Positions 50,706-59,789 of a DNA stretch of 61,791 nt are shown here, one piece after another. The notes beneath the pieces are model-generated. The model made no database searches and had not been told where the DNA came from. It saw nothing but the letters and a program-made list of their open reading frames with translations. Source of the stretch: JACVRM01 sp036824245 (GTDB taxonomy: Bacteria; Actinomycetota; Thermoleophilia; Gaiellales; Gaiellaceae); NCBI GenBank assembly GCA_036824245.1, contig DAITAO010000008.1, positions 1 to 61,791 on the forward strand, given 5' to 3'. Position 1 is the first letter of the stretch. Every line of letters starts with the position of its first letter. Made by a program: the position numbers and the translations under genes.

Positions 50706-52582
50706 GCGCGATGGCATGGGTCGAGCGCCTCGAACGGCCTGAGCGCCGCCTGCAGACGCCGTTCATCGTGGCGTTCGCGGCTGCCGCGCTCGCCGCAGGG
50801 ATCGGCCGCGCGGTCACGACGACCTACCTCCCGTACCTGCTCGAGCGGATCAACGACGCGCCCGGCCTGATCGGCATGGTGATGCTCGTCAACGCCGCCG
50901 CAGGGCTCGCCGTCCCGCTCGTCGTCGGCCTCTGGAGCGACCGCCGCGGCGACCGCGGCGGCGGCCGCCGGATGCCGTTCATCGTCGGCGGCACGTTGCT
51001 GACCGCGGGCGGTCTGGCCGCGGTCTCGCTCGGGTCGAGCACCTCCTACCTGGTGCTCGCGCTCACAGGCGGCCTCACCTACATCGGCCTGAACGCAGTG
51101 ACCACCGCCCACCGCGCCCTCGTGCCGGAGGTCTTCGACGCGCAGGGGCGGGCACGCGCCACGAGCGCGCAGGAGCTCGCGCTTCTCGGCGGCGGCCTCG
51201 CGGGGCTCGCGCTGGGAGGGGCTCTGACCGCCGTTGCGGCCTGGGCGCCGTTCGCCGCCGCTGCCGTCCTCGTCCCGCTGCTGACGATCCCCACGATCAC
51301 GCGGACGCGCGAGCCCGAAGCAGTCGCCGCGGCCGAGTCGGAGCACCGCCCGCTTGCGTACTACGGTGCTGCGATCCGCCGACGCGAGGTGCGGGGCTTC
51401 CTCTTCGCGCAGATCCTCTGGGTGCTCGGCTACGCGGCCCTGCCGGCGTTCTTCCTCCTGTATGCGGAGAAGGAGCTCGGCCTCGAGCCGTCGACGGCCT
51501 CACTGTTGCTCGTCGGTTTCGGCATCGCCACGGCCGCGGCAATCGGGGTCGCCGGCCGCGCCCGCAACCCAAAGCGGCATCGGCCGCTGCTGCTCGCCGG
51601 CGTCGCCCTCATGGGCCTGGGCTTTCTCGGGGTCGCGGCCACGAACAACCTCGCTTTCGTCGGCGTCGCGCTCGTCGCCGCCGCCGCCGGCTTCGGTCTG
51701 ATCTCGACGCTCGGCTTCCCGCTCTTCTCGAGCCTCATTCCGGAAGGCGAAGCCGGTGGCTACACCGCGCTCTACTTCTCGGTACGCGCCATTTCTTCGG
51801 CTATCGCCCTGCCCACGGCAGGCTGGGTGATCGCGGCCACGGGCAGCTACCGGGCGCTCTTCGTGCTGGGTGGGTTGGCCGCGCTCGCCGCGCTGCTCCC
51901 GCTGGTCGGCGTGCCGCGTCCCGGCCGCATCGGCGCCGCGGTCGCCCTCCTGGCAACCGTGCCACCGCTCGGCCTGCTCATCGCGCAGACCGGGCTGCAG
52001 GGCCTCGACGAGTCGCTCTTCCGCGCGATCAACGGGCTCGGGCCCGGACCGGATGTGCTCTGGACGGTGCTCGACCCGCATACGCGCAACTACATCCTGC
52101 TGATCGTGCTCGCCGTCGCCGCTGCAGCGCTAAGCGGGCTCACGCGTGTTTCCAGCGTGTTCATGCGTGTAATGGCGTCCGCCCTGCTCGCGTGGGGCCT
52201 GCTCGAGGCGATCTACGCTGTTTACGACCGCGCCCGGCCCGAGGAGGTCCTCGCGGCCGGAGAGGCCAGCCTCAACGGCCATAGCTGGGCCCATCTCAAT
52301 TCATTCCCGAGCGGCCACATGGCCATCACCGCCGCCCTCGCGGTCGCCGCGGCACTCGCCTTCCCGCGCCTTCGCAAGCCCCTGTTGGGTTACATCGCCG
52401 CCGTCGCCTTCACGCGTGTGCTCTTCGGCGCCCATTTCCCGCTCGACGTGATCGCGGGTACGGCACTCGGCACCGCGAGCGCGCTGCTCGTCGCCGTCGC
52501 GTTCGAGCGCGTCGGGGCGAGCAGGACGAGCTCGGAGGCAGCCGTCGACGGCGACGAGGCCCCGGCAGCACTGGCCGCCTGA
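50702..52582 (+). CDS. MFS transporter fused to a PAP2 phosphatase
   Basis: A 626-residue membrane protein. Residues about 20-410 are a 12-span MFS permease with a loop-2 type GLWSDRRGDRGGGRRMPFIV. From about 430 to 605 there is a PAP2 lipid phosphatase domain with all three signatures: YDRARP, SFPSGHMA (about 535-542) and FTRVLFGAHFPLDVIAG. The C-terminus is acidic and Ala-rich. PAP2 enzymes dephosphorylate lipid phosphates outside the membrane, and the MFS part may move the product or substrate. It starts inside the stop of the lipid kinase gene. Confidence 0.87.
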   Translation: MSAMAWVERLERPERRLQTPFIVAFAAAALAAGIGRAVTTTYLPYLLERINDAPGLIGMVMLVNAAAGLAVPLVVGLWSDRRGDRGGGRRMPFIVGGTLLTAGGLAAVSLGSSTSYLVLALTGGLTYIGLNAVTTAHRALVPEVFDAQGRARATSAQELALLGGGLAGLALGGALTAVAAWAPFAAAAVLVPLLTIPTITRTREPEAVAAAESEHRPLAYYGAAIRRREVRGFLFAQILWVLGYAALPAFFLLYAEKELGLEPSTASLLLVGFGIATAAAIGVAGRARNPKRHRPLLLAGVALMGLGFLGVAATNNLAFVGVALVAAAAGFGLISTLGFPLFSSLIPEGEAGGYTALYFSVRAISSAIALPTAGWVIAATGSYRALFVLGGLAALAALLPLVGVPRPGRIGAAVALLATVPPLGLLIAQTGLQGLDESLFRAINGLGPGPDVLWTVLDPHTRNYILLIVLAVAAAALSGLTRVSSVFMRVMASALLAWGLLEAIYAVYDRARPEEVLAAGEASLNGHSWAHLNSFPSGHMAITAALAVAAALAFPRLRKPLLGYIAAVAFTRVLFGAHFPLDVIAGTALGTASALLVAVAFERVGASRTSSEAAVDGDEAPAALAA

Positions 52583-52588
52583 GGCGTC

Positions 52589-53368
52589 CTACATCCCCAT
52601 CGCGTGGTAGCCGGAGTCGACGTAGAGCGTCGTGCCGGTCACGTTGCGGGCCTCTTCCGAGAGTAGATACGCCGCCCCTGCACCGACGTCATCAGCGTCG
52701 ATCGGCCGGTGCAGCGGCGCGCGCTCCTCGACGATCGCCTCCATGGTCGGAAAACCCGCGATCGACCGCGCCGAAAGCGTGCGCACAGGGCCCGCCGAGA
52801 CGGCGTTCACGCGAATGTTCTTCGCGCCGAGGTCCCATGCCAGGTAGCGCACCGACGCATCGAGCGCCGCCTTGGCGACACCCATCACGTTGTAGTGCGG
52901 CACCGCACGCTCTCCACCCAGGTAGGTCATGGTCAGAATCGCGCCACCGCCGCGCGCCTCCATGAGCGGCTCGGCCGCCCGCGCCGACGCCACCAGCGAG
53001 TACGCACTCACGTCGAGCGCGAGCCAGAAGCGGTCGCGCGGCGTGTCGGTGAAGCGGCCCTCGAGATCCTCGGCGGCGGCGAAGGCCACGGAGTGCACGA
53101 GGAGGTCGAGCCCGCCGTCGAAGGTCTCGGCCACCTCGGTGAAGAGGCGCTCGAGATCCGCGTCCTCACGCACGTCGCACGAAGCGATGAGCGGGCTGTC
53201 GACCGACTCGGCCAGTTCACGCACGTTCTTCTCGATGCGCTCGCCCTGGAAGGTGAAGGCGAGCTGCGCGCCCTCGTCGGCGAGGCGGCGGGCGATGGCC
53301 CAGGCGATCGAGCGGCGGTTGGCGACGCCGAGCACGAGCCCGGTCTTGCCCGCGAAGCGCCCGTCCAC
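52589..53368 (-). CDS. fabI: Enoyl-[acyl-carrier-protein] reductase (NADH), FabI type
   Basis: A 259-residue SDR-family enzyme of the last step in fatty acid elongation. FabI-type features are AGKTGLVLGVANRRSIAWAI (cofactor loop), LLVHSVAFA, and the catalytic pair in YNVMGVAKAA (Tyr-x6-Lys), with NAVSAGPVRTLSARSIAGF after it. C-terminal NVTGTTLYVDSGYHAMGM is typical. The start is GTG at 53368 and the divergent subtilase starts 38 bp away. Its stop is 6 bp from the convergent MFS-PAP2 stop. Confidence 0.94.
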   Translation of the reverse strand: MDGRFAGKTGLVLGVANRRSIAWAIARRLADEGAQLAFTFQGERIEKNVRELAESVDSPLIASCDVREDADLERLFTEVAETFDGGLDLLVHSVAFAAAEDLEGRFTDTPRDRFWLALDVSAYSLVASARAAEPLMEARGGGAILTMTYLGGERAVPHYNVMGVAKAALDASVRYLAWDLGAKNIRVNAVSAGPVRTLSARSIAGFPTMEAIVEERAPLHRPIDADDVGAGAAYLLSEEARNVTGTTLYVDSGYHAMGM

Positions 53369-53406
53369 CGGGCGAGTCTAACGCGGGCCTTGCACGCCCC
53401 CCGGCG

Positions 53407-56400
53407 ATGGTCACTTTCGCGCCATCGTGCGGTACTCTGCGTCTCTTGCGCCGCCGCCGACTCGTTTTCGTCGCCCTCGCCGCGGCGCTTCTCTCCTCCG
53501 CGACAGCCGATGCCGGACTACGGCGTGTGACTCCCCGCTCCGGCGAGCTCGCGGTGCCGCTCGTCCGCGCGGGCACGGTGCACATCCCGCGCGGCCAGCA
53601 AAGTGGCCGGGCACGCGTGATCGCGACGCTCAAGCTGCCGCCGCTCGCCGCCGCCCGCGGGCAGACGTTCGCGCTGCGCGGCCCTCTGCGCCGTCTCGAC
53701 CTCAGGAGCTTTTCGTCACGCGCCTACGTCACGCGCATCGAGACCGCTCAGCGAGCCGCCGTCGCAACGCTGCGTCACGCGATCCCCGCCGCCCGTATCC
53801 CACACCGCTACAGCGTGATCATGAACGCCCTGGCGCTCGACCTGCCGGTCCGCGAGCTGCCCGCCCTGCGGCGCCTCGGCTTCGTGGAACGGATCTATCC
53901 AAGCGTGCAGTACACGCTGCGCCTGAACCGCAGCCCGGGTGTGATCGGCGCCGCCGCCTATACGGCTGCGACGGGTGCGCGCGGCGAGGGCATCAAGATC
54001 GCGGTCGTCGACGACGGCATCGACAGCGCCCACCGCTTCTTTCGGCCGGCAGGCCTCCAGTATCCCGTCGGTTTTCCAAAGGGTGGCAGCAAGTGGACGA
54101 CCCCCAAGGTGATCGTCGCGCGGGCGTACCCCGGCCCAGGCTCGGGCCGGTCGGGGCGGCTGCCCGTCGACCCCAACGAGTCCTTCCACGCCACGCACGT
54201 GGCCGGCATCGCGGCCGGCGTGGCCGCCACCACGGCGCCCAACGGCGGCGACCATCCCATCACGGCGGGCCTGTCAGGCGTCGCTCCGCGGGCGTATCTC
54301 GGCAACTACCGCGTCTTCAACGCGCCTTCGCCGATCGGCAACGTGGCCAACACGCCGGAGATCGTGGCGGCCTTCGAGGACGCCGTTAAGGACGGCATGG
54401 ACGTGATCAACTTCTCGGGCGGCGGCCCGCAGATCGACCCGATCAACGACGCCATGTACGAGGCGGTCGAGAACACGGTCGCCGCCGGCGTCGTGCCCGT
54501 CATCTCGGCCGGCAACGACCGAGAGGACTTCGGGGCGGGCTCGGCTGGGACTCCCGGCACCGCCCCCGAGGCGATCTCGGTCGCGGCCGTCTCGAATGCG
54601 CAGGTCTTCGCGCCCGCGCTTCAGGTGTCAGCCGCCGGAGCGCCGGCCTTCCTGCGCCAGGTGCCCTTCCTTCCGGCTGCCGGACTCCCCACTCCGCGCT
54701 CGTGGATCGGTTCCGACCAGACGCTCGTCGACATCGGCACGCTCGTCGACGGGCGCGGCAGGCCGGTCGACCGTCAGCTCTGCGGCACCGGACGCGACCC
54801 GAACGGGCCCACCACGCCACTGCGGGGCCGCCCGCTGGCGGGAGCGATCGCGCTCGTCTCGCGGGGGCGCTGCACCTTCCTGTCCAAGGCGGCTCGAGCG
54901 CGCGCGGCGGGCGCCGTCGGGCTCGTGATCGTCGACAACCGTGCGGCCGAGGCGAATCCGGTGCCGATACCGCTCGGCGTTCCCTCCGGGATGGTCTCCG
55001 ACCTGGACGGCGCTGGGCTGCGCAACTACCTGTCCCTTACCGGCGGCCGGACGACCATCCGCATCAGCCGCCAGTGGGAGCGCATCGACACGGGGCGCAG
55101 CGGCATCGTGACGAGCTTCTCGTCGGGCGGGCCGACCGCCTTCGAGCACACACTGAAGCCCGACCTGGCCGCCCCCGGCGGCGCCATTCTCTCGTCGACG
55201 CTGCCGCCGTTCGGTGGGCCCTTCGCCGTCTTCGACGGTACGAGCATGGCGGCGCCGCACGTGGCCGGGGCAGCTGCGCTCCTTCTCCAGCGCCATCCCA
55301 CCTGGTCGCCCCACCAGGTGAAGTCGGCGCTCGTCTCGACGGCCGGCCCGGCGTACGCGGACACCGCGCGTACAGCAGAGGCGCCCGTGCTGCTGCAGGG
55401 CGGCGGGCTGGTCAACATCCCGGCCGCGGACAATCCACAAGTCTTCTCCGATCCCGCTTCGCTCTCGTTCGGCGATATCAAGCCCATCGCCAGCACGGTA
55501 CGGCGGGCGCTGCTGCTCAGCATCCAGGACGCGGGCGACGGCGCCGGTACGTGGTCTGTGGAGCTGGCCGCCCAGTCCGCCAGCCCAGGCGCGACGCTCG
55601 AGCTGCCGCCCCTCGTCACCGTCCCGCCGGGCGGCAGCGTCGAGATCAGCGTCGCGGCGCGCGCAAGCGCCGGTGCCGCAACCGGCGACAACTACGGCTT
55701 CGTGATCCTGCGCAGGGCCGGCGTGGCGCGCCGGATCCCGTACGCGTTCTTCGTGTCGCAGCCGCAGCTCGCGCTCCAGCAGCCACGCGAGCTGCAGCGC
55801 ATCCAGGTGGGGACAACGCGCTTCGGCGCGTCGCGCGTGGACCGGTACCGCTACCCGGGGTCGCCTTTCGGCCCTCATCCGACCTACGTGGGGCCGCCGA
55901 TGAACGAGGACGGGGCGGAACGCGTCTACGTCACACACGTCAGCGAGCCGCTCATCAACTTCGGGGTGGCCGTCACCTCGACGGCGCCGGGCGCGCTTGT
56001 CGACCCGTGGCTGCTGGGCTCGCTCGACGAGAACGACCTCGAGGGGTACGCCGGAACGCCCGTCAACGTCAACTCGTTCTCACTCAACTACCAGCTCGAC
56101 GTCGGCGCCGCCGGAGCGGTGTTCCCGCGGCCGAAGCAGTACTACGTCTCGGTCGACTCGCCGCGCCACCCGGTCACCGGCCGCATGCTCGGCGGCCGCT
56201 ACGTGCTGCGTTCGTGGGTGGACGACGTCCTGCCGCCGTCAGTGGAGCTCGTGACGAGCCGCGTGGCGGCGGGCCGGCCGACCCTGGTCGTGCGCGCCGC
56301 GGACTTCGGGCTCTTTCCTCGCCACGCCTCCGGCGTCGACCCCACCTCGCTCGTGCTGTCGTATCGCCGTGTGCTCGTCGGGGCGTCCGCCTACGACCCG

Positions 56401-56853
56401 TCGTCGGGGCTGGCGGTCTTCGTCCTGCCGCCCGAGGCGCCGCGCGTGCCGGCCGGCCGCACGCGCGCCACGCTCGTCGCGGCCGACTACCAGGAAGCGA
56501 AGAATGTGACCACTCCGGGCGGCGCAGTGCTGCCGAACACGGTCTTCAGGCCCGTCACCATCCGCGGCACCCGCGGCGCCGTGGCCACGTGGCTGTCCCC
56601 CCGCAAGCGCGCCTGCGTCGGCCGGCAGGCGCGGCTCGTGGTCATCGCCAGCGCCACGCGGCGTATCCAAGCCGTGCGGTTCTTCGATGGGGATCGCCGC
56701 ATCGCCACCGTGCGGAGCTCGGCCGCCGGCCTCTACGCGACAACGTGGGGGACCGCGCAGTCTCGGCCCGGCAAGCATGTCCTGCGCGCCGTCGTGATCG
56801 GGCGCGGTGGACAGCGGGCGGCGGCGGAGCGAGTCGTCCGTATCTGCCGGTAG
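53407..56853 (+). CDS. Large secreted subtilisin-family (S8) protease with PA domain
   Basis: An 1148-residue exported protease. An arginine-rich start and hydrophobic segment (LVFVALAAALLSSATADAG) form the signal; residues about 40-185 are a prodomain-like region. The S8 triad is D202 (AVVDDGID), H261 (SFHATHVAG) and S613 (FDGTSMAAPHVAG). A PA domain is inserted at about 440-560 (GAIALVSRGRCTFLSKAARA, GAVGLVIVDN). The region after about 680 has beta-sandwich segments, ending in a C-terminal Ig-like domain with two cysteines (KRACVGRQ and RICR). Architecture resembles C5a-peptidase/lactocepin-like enzymes. Single gene. Confidence 0.92.
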   Translation: MVTFAPSCGTLRLLRRRRLVFVALAAALLSSATADAGLRRVTPRSGELAVPLVRAGTVHIPRGQQSGRARVIATLKLPPLAAARGQTFALRGPLRRLDLRSFSSRAYVTRIETAQRAAVATLRHAIPAARIPHRYSVIMNALALDLPVRELPALRRLGFVERIYPSVQYTLRLNRSPGVIGAAAYTAATGARGEGIKIAVVDDGIDSAHRFFRPAGLQYPVGFPKGGSKWTTPKVIVARAYPGPGSGRSGRLPVDPNESFHATHVAGIAAGVAATTAPNGGDHPITAGLSGVAPRAYLGNYRVFNAPSPIGNVANTPEIVAAFEDAVKDGMDVINFSGGGPQIDPINDAMYEAVENTVAAGVVPVISAGNDREDFGAGSAGTPGTAPEAISVAAVSNAQVFAPALQVSAAGAPAFLRQVPFLPAAGLPTPRSWIGSDQTLVDIGTLVDGRGRPVDRQLCGTGRDPNGPTTPLRGRPLAGAIALVSRGRCTFLSKAARARAAGAVGLVIVDNRAAEANPVPIPLGVPSGMVSDLDGAGLRNYLSLTGGRTTIRISRQWERIDTGRSGIVTSFSSGGPTAFEHTLKPDLAAPGGAILSSTLPPFGGPFAVFDGTSMAAPHVAGAAALLLQRHPTWSPHQVKSALVSTAGPAYADTARTAEAPVLLQGGGLVNIPAADNPQVFSDPASLSFGDIKPIASTVRRALLLSIQDAGDGAGTWSVELAAQSASPGATLELPPLVTVPPGGSVEISVAARASAGAATGDNYGFVILRRAGVARRIPYAFFVSQPQLALQQPRELQRIQVGTTRFGASRVDRYRYPGSPFGPHPTYVGPPMNEDGAERVYVTHVSEPLINFGVAVTSTAPGALVDPWLLGSLDENDLEGYAGTPVNVNSFSLNYQLDVGAAGAVFPRPKQYYVSVDSPRHPVTGRMLGGRYVLRSWVDDVLPPSVELVTSRVAAGRPTLVVRAADFGLFPRHASGVDPTSLVLSYRRVLVGASAYDPSSGLAVFVLPPEAPRVPAGRTRATLVAADYQEAKNVTTPGGAVLPNTVFRPVTIRGTRGAVATWLSPRKRACVGRQARLVVIASATRRIQAVRFFDGDRRIATVRSSAAGLYATTWGTAQSRPGKHVLRAVVIGRGGQRAAAERVVRICR

Positions 56854-56883
56854 CGACCCACGGACGGTCGCCGCACAGCAGTC

Positions 56884-57630
56884 GTGACCGGGGCGTCGAG
56901 CGGCATCGGCGAGTCGATCGCGCGCGCCTTCGCAGCGCGCGGCTGGCTGTGCGTCCTCGTGGCGCGCCGCGAGGAGCTGCTGCGGCGGCTGGCAGAGGAG
57001 CTGGGCGGGGAGTACGAGGTCTGTGACGTAGCCGACCGCGAGTCGGTCGAGCGTATGGCCGCGTCTGTCCGAGAGCGGCACCCGGCCGTCTCGCTACTCG
57101 TCAACAACGCCGGCATACCCGGTCGGGGCACGTTCTTCACGACGAAGCCCGAGCGCATCGAGCAGGTGGTGCGTGTCAACTACCTGGGGGGTGTCTGGTG
57201 CGTGCGGGCACTGCTGCCCGCCCTCGAGGCCGGCCGCCCCGCGCACATCGTCAACATCGTGTCGATAGCGGGCACGGTCGCCCTGGGCCCGTCGGGGCCG
57301 TACACCGCTGCCAAGCACGCCCAACTGGGCTTCTCCCGATCGCTGGCTGCGCTGCTTCGCGAACGGGGCATCTCCGTGCACACCGTCAATCCCGGCTTCG
57401 TCGAAACCGAAGGCTTCCCGCAGCGCGGCGTGCTGCGCAGCCGCCTGCTCGAGCGCCTGGTCGTCGATCCGCCCGTGGTGGCGGAGGCGGTCGTGAGCGC
57501 CGTGGAGCGCGACCGGCGCGAGGTCTTCGTGCCGCGCCTGTACCGCGTCGCGGCGCTGGCGCAGGCGCTTGCGCCGGGGCTCATAGCCCGGCTCGGCGGC
57601 GACGGCGCCTACCGCGAGAGAGTCGAGTAG
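56884..57630 (+). CDS. Short-chain dehydrogenase/reductase
   Basis: A 248-residue NAD(P)-dependent oxidoreductase. The cofactor motif TGASSGIG, LVNNAGIPG, the catalytic Ser in VNIVSIAG and YTAAKHA (Tyr-x3-Lys) are all present. GTG at 56884 gives MTGASSGIG, which leaves out the usual first beta-strand; the residues before it in the same frame (DGRRTAVV) look exactly like that strand, but no ATG, GTG or TTG lies between them and the upstream stop 30 bp earlier. The true start may be an unusual codon, or the gene is slightly truncated. Confidence 0.85.
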   Translation: MTGASSGIGESIARAFAARGWLCVLVARREELLRRLAEELGGEYEVCDVADRESVERMAASVRERHPAVSLLVNNAGIPGRGTFFTTKPERIEQVVRVNYLGGVWCVRALLPALEAGRPAHIVNIVSIAGTVALGPSGPYTAAKHAQLGFSRSLAALLRERGISVHTVNPGFVETEGFPQRGVLRSRLLERLVVDPPVVAEAVVSAVERDRREVFVPRLYRVAALAQALAPGLIARLGGDGAYRERVE

Positions 57631-57941
57631 AGACGCTCGAACAGGGAGCGCGGCCGGACGCGGGGCGCGGTGTCGAGCAAGAAGCCGGCCAGCCGCGCCG
57701 CCTCCTCGTCGTCCAGCGAGACGGCCGCTTCGGCGCGGGCGTCGTCGGCTGTTTCCCTCCAGACGCTGAACCGGACGTGGCGGCCGGCCACATAGCGCGA
57801 TACGCGCATGGCCTTGCCGCCGTCGATCCTCTCGTGGCCGCGGAAGAACTCGACGAGCTTCAGCCGTAGAGGCGCCGCACACCAGGGGCAGTAACGGTAG
57901 GCATTCTCCACCTGGCCGCCGCAGCCCGGGCACTCGCGCAT
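57609..57941 (-). CDS. Zinc-ribbon protein of unknown function
   Basis: A 110-residue protein starting MRECPGCGGQVENAYRYCPW, with two Cys pairs (CPGC and CPWC) forming a zinc ribbon. After it comes a basic middle part (GKAMRVSRYVAGRHVRFSVW) and a helical C-terminus (DDEEAARLAGFLLDTAPRVR). ATG at 57941 is chosen; a TTG a few codons earlier is possible. It overlaps the SDR gene by 22 bp at the 3-prime end. No function can be given. Confidence 0.75.
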   Translation of the reverse strand: MRECPGCGGQVENAYRYCPWCAAPLRLKLVEFFRGHERIDGGKAMRVSRYVAGRHVRFSVWRETADDARAEAAVSLDDEEAARLAGFLLDTAPRVRPRSLFERLYSTLSR

Positions 57942-58006
57942 CTCGCAGCGAGCGTACAACGGCGGGTGCCGCCGCGCCAGCGAACCGCGCAGGTACGCTC
58001 GGCAGC

Positions 58007-58309
58007 GTGAAGGTCGAGCTCCTCTACTGGCGAGGCTGCCCCTCCTATCCGGAGGCGCAGCGGATGCTCGACGAGGTGCTGCGGGCCGCCGGCGTCGCCG
58101 CCGACGTCGAGCTGCGCGAGGTGCACACAGACGAGGAGGCCGCCGCGCTCCGCTTCCCCGGCTCGCCGACCATTCGCATCGACGGCCGCGACATCGACCA
58201 GGCCGGAGCAGAGGCGCCGCCGGCTCTCAACTGCCGCATCTATCACCTGCCGGACGGGCGCGTCTCGCCGCTGCCCGCACGCACCCAACTCGAGGAGGCA
58301 TTCGCGTGA
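58007..58309 (+). CDS. Thioredoxin-fold protein with single cysteine
   Basis: A 100-residue thioredoxin-fold protein: VELLYWRGCPSYPEAQRMLD with C11 and no second active-site Cys (GCPSY), and the cis-proline region FPGSPTIRIDGRDIDQAG. Small proteins of this type are often annotated as thioredoxin family or alkylmercury-lyase-like. A second Cys in PPALNCRIYH lies far from it. It starts with GTG 58007 and is coupled by GTGA to the redoxin gene, so the two probably act in one thiol pathway. Confidence 0.78.
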   Translation: MKVELLYWRGCPSYPEAQRMLDEVLRAAGVAADVELREVHTDEEAAALRFPGSPTIRIDGRDIDQAGAEAPPALNCRIYHLPDGRVSPLPARTQLEEAFA

Positions 58310-58836
58310 CGCTCACGCTCGCTACCACTGCCCCGCCGTTCTCGCTTCCGGGCACCGACGGGCAGACGCACTCCCTCGACGACTACGCGGACGCCGAGCT
58401 GCTCGCCGTCGTCTGGTCGTGCAACCACTGCCCGTACGTCCAGGCCTGGGAGGACCGCATGATCGCAATCCAGCGTGACTACGGCGATCGCGGATTCAAG
58501 CTCGTCGCGATCAACTCGAACGACGTCGATCGCTATCCCGCTGACTCGTTTGGGGCGATGCAGGAGCGCGCCCGCGATCGGGGGTTCACCTTCGACTACC
58601 TGATCGACGAGGACCAGTCAGTCGCGCGTGCGTACCAGCCCGAGCGAACGCCGGAGGTCTTCCTGTTCGACCGCGATCGCCGGCTCGTCTACCACGGCGC
58701 GATCGACGACTCGTACGACGAGCCCGGCGTGCAAGCCCAGTACCTGCGCGACGCACTCGATGCCTTGCTCGCCGGCCAGGACCCGCCCGTCGCGGACACG
58801 CCGGCAGTCGGATGCACCGTGAAGTGGCGCTCCTAG
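58306..58836 (+). CDS. Redoxin/peroxiredoxin-like thiol protein (CxxC)
   Basis: A 176-residue AhpC/TSA-type redoxin: TTAPPFSLPGTDGQTHSLDD, then VVWSCNHCPYVQAWEDRM with C39 and C42 (CNHC), FKLVAINSND, and RTPEVFLFDRDRRLVYHGAI with the cis-proline. The CNHCPY motif marks a family of thioredoxin-like proteins in bacteria whose substrates are not established. It overlaps the preceding gene by 4 bp and forms an operon with it. Confidence 0.87.
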   Translation: MTLTLATTAPPFSLPGTDGQTHSLDDYADAELLAVVWSCNHCPYVQAWEDRMIAIQRDYGDRGFKLVAINSNDVDRYPADSFGAMQERARDRGFTFDYLIDEDQSVARAYQPERTPEVFLFDRDRRLVYHGAIDDSYDEPGVQAQYLRDALDALLAGQDPPVADTPAVGCTVKWRS

Positions 58837-58862
58837 GCTTGTAACAGGCTGTTGCTTGCGAG

Positions 58863-59597
58863 TCAGGTCAGGGCCGGCTTGCGGAGGACGTACCAGCCGA
58901 CCGTCGCGACGTAGCTCTCCTGCCCGGGCGCGAGTGCCAGGGCGCGCTCCCGCTCCTCGCCGCCGCAGCCGGCGCGGTCGAGGTAACCACCCAGCTCGCG
59001 CCGCTCCTGCTCCACGAGGTCGCGGACGAGCACCAGCCCGTTCGCCTCGAAGAGCCCGCGCAGGTCGGCTTCGGACAGCACGCGGGTCTGCGACGGGTCA
59101 CGAGTGCGCTCGAAACGGTTGAGCTCGAGAGCCGCGAGCGGGTCGGCCGGCGCCACCTGGTCGACGACGAGCACCGTCCCACCCAGCCGCGTGACGCGCG
59201 TCAGCTCCGCAACGACAACCTCGGGGCGCGGCACGTGGTGCAGGAGGGAAAGAGCGGCGGACAGGTCGAAGGCCCCCGCCTCGAACGGGAGCTGCGCGGC
59301 GTCGCCCTCCACGAATGTGACGTTGGGATACTCGGCCGCACGCCGCCTGCCCAGCTCGAGCATCTCCGGAACGAGATCCATGGCAACGACCTCCCGCACC
59401 AGGGGGGCGAGCGCGAAGGCGAGCGCTCCGGTGCCGGCGCCGGCGTCCAGTGCGCGCTCGTCACCCCGCAGGTCGAGCATCCTGCGCACCCGCTCTGCCA
59501 GGGCCCCCGCCCGTTCGTCGGTGAGAGCGGCGAGAGCCTCCGCCGAGGCGGCGAATCGGGCGCGGACAGCGTCCGCGTTCCCGGCAACGTCACTCAC
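58863..59597 (-). CDS. Class I SAM-dependent methyltransferase (UbiE/Coq5-like)
   Basis: A 244-residue methyltransferase with motif I LDAGAGTGALAFALAP, motif II (VTFVEGDAAQLPFE) and FDLSAALSLLHHVPRPEVVV, followed by LGGTVLVVDQVAP. This matches the UbiE-like class I fold. The C-terminal helical region is probably for substrate binding. I chose GTG at 59597 (MSDVAGNADAVRAR); the frame upstream does not resemble the family. The acceptor substrate is not predictable. It follows the alanine racemase gene by 192 bp on the same strand; that gap holds nothing recognisable. Confidence 0.85.
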   Translation of the reverse strand: MSDVAGNADAVRARFAASAEALAALTDERAGALAERVRRMLDLRGDERALDAGAGTGALAFALAPLVREVVAMDLVPEMLELGRRRAAEYPNVTFVEGDAAQLPFEAGAFDLSAALSLLHHVPRPEVVVAELTRVTRLGGTVLVVDQVAPADPLAALELNRFERTRDPSQTRVLSEADLRGLFEANGLVLVRDLVEQERRELGGYLDRAGCGGEERERALALAPGQESYVATVGWYVLRKPALT

Positions 59598-59789
59598 GCA
59601 CGCGAGCCTACTCGGCCGAGCATGCGGGCCGCCCGCCGCCGGGCTGGCATGGGATGCGCGAACGGCGGTCCCCCTACGACCGCTCGCGCCGCGCCGCCTC
59701 ACGCCGCAGACTGAGGATGCGGCCCGTTGCCCTCGGTGAGCTGCCGGCCGGCCGCGCGGGTCGTGCAGGTGATTCCTTACGGAAGGCGG

